From Silvimonas iriomotensis (lineage in GTDB: Bacteria > Pseudomonadota > Gammaproteobacteria > Burkholderiales > Chitinibacteraceae), in contig NZ_BMLX01000003.1 of NCBI RefSeq assembly GCF_014645535.1, forward strand, positions 372,001 through 436,000: a DNA stretch of 64,000 bases, read 5' to 3'. Shown one piece after another: positions 18,169 through 28,241 of this stretch (its first letter is position 1; every line of letters starts with the position of its first letter). Both the position numbers and the translations under genes were made by a program. The notes beneath the pieces were generated by a model. It did not search any database, was not told the DNA's origin, and saw nothing but the letters and a program-made list of their open reading frames with translations.

Positions 18169-19125
18169 ATGAGGCAAAGGCATCGCCGGGCGGATTGCCC
18201 TGTCTTGCTTTTCCTTTACTGGAAACTCACCGGCTTGTCGGTGGCGCTGCTGTTATGGCCTGGCCTCAAGGCGCACGCGGCAGAGATTGAACCGCGCTCT
18301 TACACCAATGCGCCGATCGGGGTGAATTTCCTGATTGTGGGGCTGGCGCAGGCGGACGGCGGCATGTCGCTGGATCAGGCCATTCCGCTGGATGATGCCA
18401 AGCTGCGCGTGGATACCGCGGTGCTGGCCTTTGCGCATGTCTTTGCCCTGGGCGGGCAATCGGCGCGGTTCAGTGTCAGCTTGCCGTACTCCTCCATGCA
18501 GGGCACGGCCAGCTATGGCGGCCAGGCGGTGGGGCGCAATATCTCTGGCCCGGGGGACAGCAAGTTCCAGGTGTCGGCCAATTTCATCGGCGCGCCAGCG
18601 CTGAGCATGGCGGATTTTGCATCTTATGCCGAAGACTTTGTGGCCGGCGGCAGCGTGCTGGTCTCGGCACCCACCGGCCAGTACGACAGCAGCAAGCTGG
18701 TGAATGTCGGTACGCACCGCTGGTTTGTCAAACCGGAAGTCGGGTTTACCGAGCGGCTGGGCAACTGGTCGGTAGAGGGCTCGACTGGCGTGACGTTCTT
18801 CAGTACCAATCACGATTTCTTTGGCGGGCACGAGCGGGCACAAGCGCCCATCTATAGCGTGCAGCTCAATCTGGTGCGGTTTTTTCCGAATGGCATCTGG
18901 GCCGCGCTAACCGGCGCCTGGTTGCAAGGCGGCCGCACCACGGTCGATGACGTTCTCAAAAATGACCTGCAACAGAACTCCAGACTGGGCCTGACCATCG
19001 CCGCGCCGGTGAACCGCTATAACTCGGTCAAACTCAATTACAGCTCTGGCGTGGCGGTGCGGACCGGCACGGATTTCAACCAGTTCAGCCTGGCCTGGCA
19101 GGTACGCTGGGGCGGCGGTTTGTAA
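18169..19125 (+). CDS. Outer-membrane beta-barrel protein (phenol MetA-pathway transporter family)
   Basis: This 318-residue protein begins with a basic, hydrophobic signal peptide (cleavage near LKAHA-AEIEP). Then come alternating beta-strand segments with glycine and aromatic residues, ending in VRWGGGL. The pattern (YTNAPIGVNFLIVGLAQADGG near the start, SVSLPYSSMQG, and paired strands to the end) matches the PF13557-type outer-membrane family linked to uptake of aromatic or hydrophobic compounds. The start is supported by GGGGAG at 18157-18162. It stands alone, so its substrate is unknown. Confidence 0.75.
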   Translation: MRQRHRRADCPVLLFLYWKLTGLSVALLLWPGLKAHAAEIEPRSYTNAPIGVNFLIVGLAQADGGMSLDQAIPLDDAKLRVDTAVLAFAHVFALGGQSARFSVSLPYSSMQGTASYGGQAVGRNISGPGDSKFQVSANFIGAPALSMADFASYAEDFVAGGSVLVSAPTGQYDSSKLVNVGTHRWFVKPEVGFTERLGNWSVEGSTGVTFFSTNHDFFGGHERAQAPIYSVQLNLVRFFPNGIWAALTGAWLQGGRTTVDDVLKNDLQQNSRLGLTIAAPVNRYNSVKLNYSSGVAVRTGTDFNQFSLAWQVRWGGGL

Positions 19126-19202
19126 CGCGGCTTTGCGCCTGCCTGATCGCCCTGATCTGCGGTTAATATCTGATCAGGACAACCCGGCGAAAAGGACAAG
19201 GC

Positions 19203-19889
19203 CTGGACCAGCACATCATTGCCCTGGGCGGTGGCGGTTTCTCTACCGAGACCAACCAGATCGCAGACCGCTACATTCTGGCGGCAGCACGCACAACGCG
19301 GCCCCGTATCTGTTTTCTGGCCACCGCCAGTGGCGATACCGAGTCTTATATCGGCCGCTTCTACAGCAACTTTGAGCAGCTCGATTGCGTGCCATCCCAC
19401 TTGTCTTTGTTCCGCAATAACGTGGCGGATATCGAAGCGCATCTGCTGGCCCAGGACGTGATCTATGTCGGCGGCGGCAATACCAAAAGCATGCTGGCAG
19501 TCTGGCGGGAATGGGGTGTCGATCAACTTTTGCATACGGCTTTGCAGCGGGGTGTCGTGCTGGCCGGCACCAGCGCCGGGGCCATTTGCTGGTTTGAATG
19601 GGGCCTCACCGATTCTTTTCACGGCGCCTATCGGCCGCTGCCAGGCCTGGGCTGGCTGCCCGGCGCGGCCTGCCCGCATTTCTCCAACACCACAGAACGC
19701 CCGCGCGTGTTCAACGACTGTATCCAGACCGGGCAGATTCCGGCGGGTTACGGCCTGGATGACGGCGCCATGCTGCATTTCGTGAACGGCAAAGTGCAGT
19801 CGGTACTGGCCAGCAAGGAAGGCGCCGGCGTGTACTGGCACGAGCAGGGCCGGGCGCCAGCATTGCTGGCGGGCGCGGCAACGGCCTGA
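19203..19889 (+). CDS. Peptidase E (S51 dipeptidase), apparent CTG start
   Basis: This 228-residue S51-family serine peptidase hydrolyses dipeptides with N-terminal aspartate. The frame contains HIIALGGGGFSTETN at the N-terminus, VIYVGGGNTKSML (about 90-102) and AGTSAGAICW (about 121-130) with the nucleophilic serine in GTSAGA. The family N-terminus MDQ/xHIIALGGGGFS is reached only if translation starts at CTG 19203, which has AAAGGA about 8 bases upstream. No in-frame ATG, GTG or TTG occurs between the stop at 19164 and that point. The first GTG (19389) would delete the conserved N-terminal strand. It is a single gene with 77 bases before it. Confidence 0.85.
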   Translation: MDQHIIALGGGGFSTETNQIADRYILAAARTTRPRICFLATASGDTESYIGRFYSNFEQLDCVPSHLSLFRNNVADIEAHLLAQDVIYVGGGNTKSMLAVWREWGVDQLLHTALQRGVVLAGTSAGAICWFEWGLTDSFHGAYRPLPGLGWLPGAACPHFSNTTERPRVFNDCIQTGQIPAGYGLDDGAMLHFVNGKVQSVLASKEGAGVYWHEQGRAPALLAGAATA

Positions 19890-20027
19890 GTCAGTCGCTG
19901 GCTTTACGACACTGCGCCGGCGCAAAACCGTCAGGTCATCTGATGGTAATGCGGCTCATGCACTGTGACTGCGCGGCGACGCTGGCATTGTGCCGGTCTG
20001 GCCTGTTGCTCAACTAGGGGTATCTGG

Positions 20028-20648
20028 ATGACTCGTATCACGCATTGGTTCATGGCGGCGTTGCTGTGCTTGCCGGTTCTTGCTCTGGCCGTGCCGGCCG
20101 ATCCTGCTTCACCGGAAGCCATCGTGCGCGGGGTGAGCAAGGATGTGCTGGAAATCATCAACGCCAACGTGCAGGACCCGGTCAAGCAGCAAACCATGGC
20201 CGACGCCCGCCTGGTGCCGCTGGCCGACTTTGGCCGCATGACCGCGCTGGCGGTGGGCAAATACTGGCGCACCGCCACGCCGGAACAGCAACAAGCGCTG
20301 ACCACCGAGTTCCGGGCCATGCTGGTGCGGACCTGGGTTGCCGTGCTTAGCAACCATAAAGGCGCGCAGGTGGATGTCAAAGGCACGCGCCCGGGTGAGA
20401 CTGCGCAAGAACAGACTGTCCACAGCGTGGTGAATCAGCCGGGCCAGCAAGCAATCGCACTGGATCTGGATTTCGAAAACACCGCCGCGGGCTGGAAGGT
20501 GTACGACATCTCGATTGAAGGCATCAGCTTTATCAACAGTCACCGCAACCAGTTTGGCTCGGTCATCCAGAAAGACGGCGTGGATGGCCTGATCAAGCAG
20601 TTGTCGGCGGCCAATGCCAAAGCCGGCGTGCGCACGGCCACGAAATAA
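20028..20648 (+). CDS. MlaC-like phospholipid-binding periplasmic protein
   Basis: This 206-residue protein has a Sec signal peptide (MTRITHWFMAALLCLPVLALA) and then the MlaC/Ttg2D fold: VRGVSKDVLEIINAN, PLADFGRMTALAVGKYWRTATPEQQQALTTEF, and WKVYDISIEGISFINSHRNQF near the C-terminus. MlaC shuttles phospholipid between the outer-membrane MlaA complex and the inner-membrane MlaFEDB transporter. The start is supported by AGGGG ahead of ATG 20028. No mlaA, D, E or F gene is nearby, so this is an orphan copy. It may serve a transporter encoded elsewhere. Confidence 0.85.
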   Translation: MTRITHWFMAALLCLPVLALAVPADPASPEAIVRGVSKDVLEIINANVQDPVKQQTMADARLVPLADFGRMTALAVGKYWRTATPEQQQALTTEFRAMLVRTWVAVLSNHKGAQVDVKGTRPGETAQEQTVHSVVNQPGQQAIALDLDFENTAAGWKVYDISIEGISFINSHRNQFGSVIQKDGVDGLIKQLSAANAKAGVRTATK

Positions 20649-20698
20649 GCGGCGGTCATCTACCGCGCGAGTGCCTGCCGATGAGCTACAACAGGTGA

Positions 20699-21976
<1,278 letters not shown>

Positions 21977-21987
21977 AAGGGCGGGCG

Positions 21988-22818
21988 ATGGAACGCATAG
22001 AACATCGTGCCTGCTTTGAGGGCTGGCAGGACGTGTACCGGCATCAGTCAGCCACTCTGGGCTGCAGCATGAACTTTGCCATCTACCTGCCGCCGCAGGC
22101 TGCGCACGGGCCGGTGCCGGTGCTGTACTGGTTGTCCGGGCTGACTTGCACCGAGCAGAACTTCATCAGCAAAGCGGGCGCGCAGCGCTATGCCGCAGAA
22201 CACGGCATTGCCATTGTCGCGCCGGATACCAGCCCGCGCGGGGACGACGTTGCAGATGACGCCGCCTACGATCTGGGCAAGGGCGCCGGGTTTTACCTCA
22301 ACGCAACGCAAGCACCGTGGGCGGCGCATTACCGCATGCACGACTACGTGGCCGAAGAATTGCCGGCGCTGATCGAGGCGCATTTTCCGGTGACCAGCGC
22401 CCGCGCCATCAGCGGGCACTCCATGGGCGGCCATGGCGCGCTGACGCTGGCGCTGCGCAACCCGGGCCGTTACCGCAGTGTGTCGGCGTTCTCTCCCATC
22501 GTCGCGCCCAGCCAGGTGCCATGGGGCGAGAAAGCCTTCACCGCCTATCTGGGACCGGACCAGGCAGCGTGGCAAGCGTGGGATGCCGTCGCACTGATGG
22601 CCAATGTCGCGGAGCGTTTGCCGCTGCGGGTGGAACAAGGTGTGGGCGACGAGTTCCTGGAAAAACAACTGCGCCCGGAACTGCTGCAAGCCGCATGTGA
22701 CGCTGTGGGCTACCCGCTGCAACTGAACCTGCAGCCGGGCTACGACCACAGCTACTACTTCATTGCCAGCTTCATTGGCGAGCACGTGGCCTGGCACGCG
22801 CAGTATCTGCACGCCTGA
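21988..22818 (+). CDS. frmB: S-formylglutathione hydrolase
   Basis: This 276-residue alpha/beta-hydrolase of the esterase D family cleaves S-formylglutathione to formate and glutathione, the second step after Frm[17 protein letters not shown] (about 147-162) holds the catalytic serine. [20 protein letters not shown] near the C-terminus holds the catalytic histidine. The oxyanion motif [12 protein letters not shown] is present near residue 48. It is co-transcribed with frmA and followed by a clear terminator. Confidence 0.96.
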   Translation: MERIEHRACFEGWQDVYRHQSATLGCSMNFAIYLPPQAAHGPVPVLYWLSGLTCTEQNFISKAGAQRYAAEHGIAIVAPDTSPRGDDVADDAAYDLGKGAGFYLNATQAPWAAHYRMHDYVAEELPALIEAHFPVTSARAISGHSMGGHGALTLALRNPGRYRSVSAFSPIVAPSQVPWGEKAFTAYLGPDQAAWQAWDAVALMANVAERLPLRVEQGVGDEFLEKQLRPELLQAACDAVGYPLQLNLQPGYDHSYYFIASFIGEHVAWHAQYLHA

Positions 22819-22836
22819 AACCAGGCTGCGCAGACC

Positions 22837-22867
22837 ACGGCCGGCATCTGAATATGCCGGCCGTTTT
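22837..22867 (+). terminator. Terminator of frmA-frmB
   Basis: ACGGCCGGCAT and ATGCCGGCCGT form an 11-base-pair stem with a short loop, and TTTT follows. It lies 18 bases after the frmB stop. Confidence 0.85.
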
Positions 22868-23036
22868 CATTGGCGTGCCGCCTGGCGGGACGCAATCAGG
22901 CTTGTTGACGCACCGCAAGCGCGCAGCGGATGGGCGGGATCAACATCGGAGGTTCTCAAATTATCAATTTACGCGCGGCTTGATGTCATTGATCGTAATG
23001 GCCGGGGTTGATGACACAGCTGCCAGGACACCGCAT

Positions 23037-23906
23037 ATGCCGCTCAAATCCTCCCTCTTTTTCCTTGCCGCCGCGCTGGCCATGCCCGCCATGGCCGGTA
23101 CGCTGGAACAGATATCCAGCAATGGTGAAGTGCGCATCGGCTATCGCCAGTCATCCATGCCGCTGTCCTGGGCAGACAACGAAAAGCCCACGGGCTTTAT
23201 GGTGTCGCTGTGCGAGAAGATTGTGGCAGAGCAGATCGCCCCGGCGGTTCACAACAAGAATCTGCGCATCCAGTATGTGCCGGTCACCGCGCAGAACCGG
23301 TTTGAGCTACTTGCCAGCGGCAAGATTGATATGGAATGCGGCTCGACCACGGTCACGCGGGAGCGGCTGAAACAGGCAGATTTCTCCATCGTGACCTACA
23401 TTACCGAATCCCGGCTGGTCAGCCTGAAAAGCGGCGGGCCGCAATCGCTCTCGACGATCTCCGGCAAGACGCTGGCGGTACAAACCGGCTCATCCCAGGC
23501 GGCGCTGATTGCCCGCGTGGCCAGCGGCGTCAAAGTACTGGCGGTGCCCGACGCCGCACATGGCATTGCTGCCGTCAGCCAGGGCAAGGCACATGCGTAT
23601 GTTGATGGTGAAATCCTGAGTCAGAGCGCCATCCGCAAATCCGGGCTGCCAGATGCACGCTTTGTCTATGGCGCGCCGATTTCGGTCGAGCCCTTCGCCA
23701 TCATGACCCGCAAGGGCGACAGCGATTTCGGGCAACTGGTCGATACCGGCCTGCGCAAGATTTTCGCCCGGCCCAATGAATCGCTGGCGCTGCTCAAGGG
23801 CTATAGCGACCAGATGGGCGCCGATATCAACCTGATGACGCGCGAAGCACTGCGCAACCCCGCCAAAGGCCGCGAATGCAGCGTGCTGGAGGCGGCCAGT
23901 TGCTGA
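23037..23906 (+). CDS. Periplasmic amino-acid-binding protein (family 3, glutamate/aspartate type)
   Basis: This 289-residue solute-binding protein has a signal peptide (MPLKSSLFFLAAALAMPAMA). It has the family 3 pattern: VRIGYRQSSMPLSW, GFMVSLCEKIVAEQ, ASGKIDMECGSTTVTRERLKQADFS and GKTLAVQTGSSQAALI. The CGSTTVT segment is typical of glutamate/aspartate binders. ATG 23037 is chosen because AGGA lies 8 bases upstream and it gives the signal peptide; a longer frame from 22854 adds unrelated residues. No permease or ATPase gene is adjacent, so it is an orphan binding protein. Confidence 0.87.
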   Translation: MPLKSSLFFLAAALAMPAMAGTLEQISSNGEVRIGYRQSSMPLSWADNEKPTGFMVSLCEKIVAEQIAPAVHNKNLRIQYVPVTAQNRFELLASGKIDMECGSTTVTRERLKQADFSIVTYITESRLVSLKSGGPQSLSTISGKTLAVQTGSSQAALIARVASGVKVLAVPDAAHGIAAVSQGKAHAYVDGEILSQSAIRKSGLPDARFVYGAPISVEPFAIMTRKGDSDFGQLVDTGLRKIFARPNESLALLKGYSDQMGADINLMTREALRNPAKGRECSVLEAASC

Positions 23907-24013
23907 GCGCTTCCGCTGCACGGTTGATTGACGCCACGATATCGAGCCGGTAAAAACGGCGGGCCCGTCCGCAGGGCGGGTCTTGCCTGTTTTACTTTCT
24001 GGAGGAGGTCATT

Positions 24014-24415
24014 GTGGGCGCTTGGGGTACCCGGTTTTTCGAAAATGATGACGCGTCGGACTGGGTCTACGACCTGGCCCCATCCGGTGAGCTTGCGCCG
24101 GTTGCAGACGCACTGGCGGCGGTGGACGTGGATTACCTGGAAAGTCCGGAAGGCGCTGTCGCACTTTGTGCTGCGGCTGCAGTAGCGGTGTCGCAAGGTC
24201 TGCCGGTAGCGGAACTGCCGGATTCTTTGACCGCGTGGAAAGTGCAGGTTGATGTGACTGCCGCGAAGGCTTTGGTGCCTGATGCCATTGCCGCGATCGA
24301 GCGCGTCCTGGCGAACGGTAGCGAGCTCAAAGAACTCTGGCAGGAGAATGAAGAGGATTACCCGGCCTGGGAGAAAGAGGCCGCCTCGCTGCGGGATCAG
24401 TTGCGCACACTGTGA
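24014..24415 (+). CDS. DUF4259 family protein
   Basis: This 133-residue acidic cytosolic protein has the DUF4259 N-terminal motif MGAWGTRFFENDDASDWVYDL and alanine-rich helices in the middle. The function of the family is not known. The GTG start at 24014 is well supported by GGAGGAGG five bases upstream. It is a single gene convergent with the MFS gene, with a shared terminator between them. Confidence 0.82.
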   Translation: MGAWGTRFFENDDASDWVYDLAPSGELAPVADALAAVDVDYLESPEGAVALCAAAAVAVSQGLPVAELPDSLTAWKVQVDVTAAKALVPDAIAAIERVLANGSELKELWQENEEDYPAWEKEAASLRDQLRTL

Positions 24416-24431
24416 GGCACAATCGATCATG

Positions 24432-24462
24432 AAAAATGGCGCCACTGGCGCCGTTTCTTTTT
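24432..24462. terminator. Bidirectional terminator between DUF4259 and MFS genes
   Basis: GGCGCC-ACT-GGCGCC is flanked by A-rich sequence on the left and TTTCTTTTT on the right, so it can act for both converging genes. Confidence 0.7.
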
Positions 24463-25699
24463 ACGTAGCGGCTGACTCCGCCGCCGCCGAGGCGCTGATG
24501 TTCTTGCGCGCCGCCAGCGCGACTGCTGCGGCGGCAAAGCCGGAGGCTGCGCCGACGGCCATGGCCCAGCGCGGGCCGTACACGTTGGCCACCCAACCCA
24601 CAATCGGCGCGCCGATGGGAGTGCTGCCGACGGCAACGCCAAGGCGCAAGGCCATCACGCGGCCCCGCATGGCCGGTTCGGTTGCCAGTTGCATCAGGCT
24701 GTTGGTGGTGTTGGTAAAGGTAAGTGCCGCAATGCCGATGACCACAAGGGCGGCGGCAAACAGCCAGTAATCCGGGGCGATGGCGGCCAGCGCGCAACCC
24801 AGGCCAAAGACGGCAGCGCCGGTCAGCAAGGTACCGAACTCGGGTTTTTCACGCCCGGCGGCCATCAGTGCGCCGGCCACCGTGCCTACTGCCATGATCG
24901 AGGACAACAAGCCAAATGCCTTGGCATCGGCATGAAATGCGCCGACCGCCATGGTCGAGATAAAAATGGGGAAGTTCAGCCCGAATGTGCCGATCAGGAA
25001 CAGCATGATCAGTGTGGCGCGCAAATCAGGCCGCGCCCAGGTGTAACGCAGGCCGACCATGATGCCGCCACGGGTGCTGGTGGCGCGCGCGTTGGGGTGC
25101 AGTTCAGACACGCGCAGCATCAGCAGTGATACCAGCACGGCGATGAATGAAATCCCGTTCAGCAAGAACGCCCAGCCCGTGCCGACGACCGCAATCACAA
25201 GGCCTGCCACGCCCGGGCCGATCATTCTGGCGGCGTTAAATGAAGTCGAGTTGAGCGCCACCGCGTTGGGCAGATCTTTGTCGCCCACCAGTTCAGTGAC
25301 AAAAATCTGCCGTACCGGCGCATCAAACGCTGACGCGCAGCCGAACAGAAAGGCGAACACATACACCTGCCATAACTGCACCACGCCCAGCACGGTCATC
25401 AGGCCCAGCGCCAGGGCCAGCACGCCCATGATGGCCTGCGTGACCAGCAACAGCTTGCGCTGGTTGAAGTAATCGGCGGCGGCGCCGGTCCAGGGCATCA
25501 GCAACAGTTGCGGGCCAAACTGCAAGGCCATGACGGTGCCGACGGCCGAGGCGTCGTGATGGGTCAGTTGCGTGAGCACCAGCCAGTCTTGCGCGGTGCG
25601 CTGCATCCAGGTGCCGACGTTGGACACCAGCGAGCCCACAGTCCACAGCCGGAAATTGAAATTGTGCATGGCCCGGAACAGGCCGGCGCGTTGTTTCAT
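24461..25699 (-). CDS. Major facilitator exporter (EntS/MFS_3-like)
   Basis: This 412-residue inner-membrane protein has about 12 hydrophobic segments. FRLWTVGSLVSNVGTWMQRTAQDWLVL at the N-terminus and the repeat-like GRVMALRLGVAVGSTPIGAPIVGW near residue 340 are typical of the drug/siderophore exporter branch of the major facilitator family. A MarR regulator gene lies 89 bases upstream on the same strand and probably controls it. The substrate cannot be read from sequence. The start ATG 25699 is the longest possible; a second ATG lies at residue 11. Confidence 0.88.
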   Translation of the reverse strand: MKQRAGLFRAMHNFNFRLWTVGSLVSNVGTWMQRTAQDWLVLTQLTHHDASAVGTVMALQFGPQLLLMPWTGAAADYFNQRKLLLVTQAIMGVLALALGLMTVLGVVQLWQVYVFAFLFGCASAFDAPVRQIFVTELVGDKDLPNAVALNSTSFNAARMIGPGVAGLVIAVVGTGWAFLLNGISFIAVLVSLLMLRVSELHPNARATSTRGGIMVGLRYTWARPDLRATLIMLFLIGTFGLNFPIFISTMAVGAFHADAKAFGLLSSIMAVGTVAGALMAAGREKPEFGTLLTGAAVFGLGCALAAIAPDYWLFAAALVVIGIAALTFTNTTNSLMQLATEPAMRGRVMALRLGVAVGSTPIGAPIVGWVANVYGPRWAMAVGAASGFAAAAVALAARKNISASAAAESAAT

Positions 25700-25788
25700 G
25701 CGACGGCCTCCAGGTTGGGGCGGGGTAAAAACGCAATCACGAACATGATGTATCCAGCAATCTTGTACACCGGCGCAAAGCAGCCGGG

Positions 25789-26244
25789 TTAGTCCTCTAC
25801 CAGCCGGGTCAGCAGATCAAGCGCGTGGGCAAATTTGGCGCGTTCTGCGGCCGTCAGGCGTTCTTCAATACGGTGGCTCAACCAGTCCTGGCGGGCGCTG
25901 CGGCCGGTTTCCAGCCAGCCGCGCCCGGCCTCGGTCAAGGCCAGTACGGTTTTGCGGCCATCCACCTCATCGGGTGTGCCGGCAACGAAACCGGCCTTGA
26001 TCAGGCTGGCGACGATGGGGCTCATCGATTGCGCGCGCATGTGCTCGGCCCGGGCCAGTTCAGACACCGTGGCGCCGGATTTTTCCAGCAGCAACACCAC
26101 AGAGATTTGCGACTGTGTCAGCGTGGCGTGGTTGGAGTGCTCGCGCAGCTGGCGGCGCAATTTGCCCATCAGTGAGCGGGTATTGCTGGCCAGGGCAGCG
26201 GCTTGCGCCGGTGCAGCATCGGATGAATATGAGTCCATGCTCAT
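25789..26244 (-). CDS. MarR-family regulator
   Basis: This 151-residue winged-helix dimeric regulator has ATLTQSQISVVLLLEKSGATVSELARAEHMRAQSMSPIVASLIKAGFV (about 42-90) as its DNA-binding part, and a wing GTPDEVDGRKTVLALTEAGR typical of MarR. It precedes the MFS exporter gene on the same strand, a common repressor/efflux pump pair that responds to phenolic or drug ligands. The start is ATG 26244, with a possible alternative two codons later. Confidence 0.9.
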   Translation of the reverse strand: MSMDSYSSDAAPAQAAALASNTRSLMGKLRRQLREHSNHATLTQSQISVVLLLEKSGATVSELARAEHMRAQSMSPIVASLIKAGFVAGTPDEVDGRKTVLALTEAGRGWLETGRSARQDWLSHRIEERLTAAERAKFAHALDLLTRLVED

Positions 26245-26358
26245 AAACTAGCATATATGAAGGTAAACTACCAAGTTTTCCTGATGATTTGCCGGTGGTG
26301 CTGGCGGCACGGCCGGATGACAATAACGGCATCTGTCGTCCTTACCAGGAAACCTGCC

Positions 26359-27024
26359 ATGCAAGACGCCTTGATCATCCAGCAACCGGCCGATGTCGCC
26401 GCCAGTGACCGCGAACTCTGGCTGTTTTTTCATGGCGTTGGCTCCCGCGCAGAGGACCTCGTCCCGCTGGGTGAAGCGCTGGCGCCGCTGTTGCCCAAGG
26501 CCTGGATTGTCAGCGTGCGCTCGCCTGATCCGTCTGACTTTGGCCAGGGCTGGCAATGGTTTTCCGTGCAGGGGGTGACCGAAGCATCCCGCCCCGTGCG
26601 CATTGCCGGCGCCATGCCCCGGTTTGTCGAGGTGGTGCGCCACTGGCAGCAGCAAACCGGCGTGCACCCGGTTGCCACCACGCTGGCCGGGTTCTCGCAA
26701 GGGGCGATCATGGCGCTGGAATCCACCAGTCAGCCGCAAGCCCTGGCAAAGCGGGTGATTTCATTGGCAGGCCGCTTTGCCACGCTGCCCACCGTGGCCC
26801 CGCAAGAGACGGCCATCCACTTTTTGCATGGCCAGAATGACCAGGTGATCAACCCGCAATTTGCCGTGGATGCCTGGCGCCAGTTGCAGGTGCTGGGGGC
26901 GCATGTCAGCTGCGATCTCTTCCCCAATCTGGGTCATGGGCTGGATGGCCGGGTGGTGCAGCGCATTGCGCAACTGATTGCGACCGACCAGGGCGAGGCC
27001 GCCACCACTGTAAACAAAAATTAG
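26359..27024 (+). CDS. Phospholipase/carboxylesterase family hydrolase (YpfH-like)
   Basis: This 221-residue alpha/beta-hydrolase has WLFFHGVGSRAEDLVPLGEAL near the N-terminus (oxyanion region), TTLAGFSQGAIMALES with the catalytic serine near residue 114, the aspartate in FLHGQNDQVINP and the histidine in FPNLGHGLDGRVV. It resembles E. coli YpfH, a serine esterase acting on short acyl esters. ATG 26359 has AGGA ten bases upstream. The longer frame from 26257 overlaps the promoter region of the divergent MarR gene and is less likely. Confidence 0.87.
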   Translation: MQDALIIQQPADVAASDRELWLFFHGVGSRAEDLVPLGEALAPLLPKAWIVSVRSPDPSDFGQGWQWFSVQGVTEASRPVRIAGAMPRFVEVVRHWQQQTGVHPVATTLAGFSQGAIMALESTSQPQALAKRVISLAGRFATLPTVAPQETAIHFLHGQNDQVINPQFAVDAWRQLQVLGAHVSCDLFPNLGHGLDGRVVQRIAQLIATDQGEAATTVNKN

Positions 27025-27136
27025 CCCGCGTTTGCCAGAATGCCCCAGTCTTGAGTTTGTCCACCGCCCGCACCTTGCGGGCGTTGTTGTATGCGCGGGT
27101 CAGGGCCCGCGTTCCGCAGGTCTCGATAACCAGAAC

Positions 27137-28165
27137 ATGAAGAGCAAAAAAATGAGCAAACACTTCCGGATTGCCGCAGTGGGTACGCTGGCTTTGGCCG
27201 CGACCTTGCTGGGTGGCTGCGCCGCCCCCGTCGTTAAAACCTATGGCATGGATGAACACTTTTCCAATAGCGAGATCATGTCTGGCTCCACCGCCACGGC
27301 GGACCAGTGTGGCCGTACACCCAATGCCGTGTGGGTAGAAGCGGGCCAGTATCATGAGTGCGTGGTGTATTTCCCGTCGCCCGCGTTTGCGGCTGGCGCG
27401 CCGATTGATCAGACCATTGTGTTCATGGAAGGTGACCGGCTGGATGGCAAGCAAATGGCAGAGCCGCAGTACGAGAAAAGCTCGCCGCGTGCGCTGACCC
27501 GTATGGCCGAGCGCGAACAGCAACACAGCGGTTTTCCCTATCTGGTGCTGGGCCGCCCGGGGACCGACGGCAGTAGCGGCAACCAGCGCGTGCGGCGGAC
27601 GCAGTATGAAACGCTGGTGGTCAATGGGGCGCTGGACCAGATCAAGCGCAAATACCAGATCAAACAGTTTGGCGTGGTCGGCCAGTCTGGCGGCGGCGGG
27701 CTTGTGGGCGCGCTGATTTCAGAGCGCCAGGACATCCTGTGTGGCGTGGCGTCATCCGGCGTGACGGCGGTGAAATACCGCATCCAGGAAAAGGGCTGGA
27801 CGGCGGACATCACCGGGATTGGCACCGCAGAAGTGTGGGACCCGGTTGATCAGTTGCCGCGCGCGCGGCCCATGCCCGGGTTCCGCCTGTTTGCGACCAG
27901 CGACCGGCTGGATGGCGACGTGCCGTTTGATTCGCAGCAGTATTTTATCCAGAAGGCACAGGCTGCCGGCTTGCCCGCTGTGCAGATCACGGTGCATGGT
28001 GGCGGCAGCGTGCATCACCAGACTTACCCGATTGGCAACAAGGTGATGGCCGATTGCATGAAGGGCGTGCCGACCGACACCATCGTCGCGCGCTATTCCG
28101 GTCACTATGTCGATCAGAAAGAAGAAGCCAAAGCTTTCCCGGCGCAGGCCAGAGCCGAGCAATAA
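27137..28165 (+). CDS. Lipoprotein of alpha/beta-hydrolase type, function unknown
   Basis: This 342-residue protein has a lipoprotein signal (TLALAATLLGGCAAP, lipobox LGGC), so it should be membrane-anchored. The mature part looks like an alpha/beta-hydrolase: FPYLVLGRPGTDGSSG, FGVVGQSGGGGLVGALISER with a GQSGGG nucleophile elbow near residue 195, and a histidine-rich VHGGGSVHHQTYP towards the end. No specific family is recognised. The start may be ATG 27137 or 27152; both keep the signal. It is followed by a strong terminator shared with the convergent rlhA. Confidence 0.7.
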   Translation: MKSKKMSKHFRIAAVGTLALAATLLGGCAAPVVKTYGMDEHFSNSEIMSGSTATADQCGRTPNAVWVEAGQYHECVVYFPSPAFAAGAPIDQTIVFMEGDRLDGKQMAEPQYEKSSPRALTRMAEREQQHSGFPYLVLGRPGTDGSSGNQRVRRTQYETLVVNGALDQIKRKYQIKQFGVVGQSGGGGLVGALISERQDILCGVASSGVTAVKYRIQEKGWTADITGIGTAEVWDPVDQLPRARPMPGFRLFATSDRLDGDVPFDSQQYFIQKAQAAGLPAVQITVHGGGSVHHQTYPIGNKVMADCMKGVPTDTIVARYSGHYVDQKEEAKAFPAQARAEQ

Positions 28166-28181
28166 CGTATACGCCAGCCAC

Positions 28182-28218
28182 AAAAAAACCGGTCAGCCCA
28201 GGCGACCGGTTTTTTTTT
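28182..28218. terminator. Bidirectional terminator
   Basis: AAAAAACCGGTC and GACCGGTTTTTT flank a short loop, with A and T runs on both sides. It serves the lipoprotein gene on the left and rlhA converging from the right. Confidence 0.92.
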
Positions 28219-28241
28219 CCAGCAAGGGCTATTCGCCGCCC

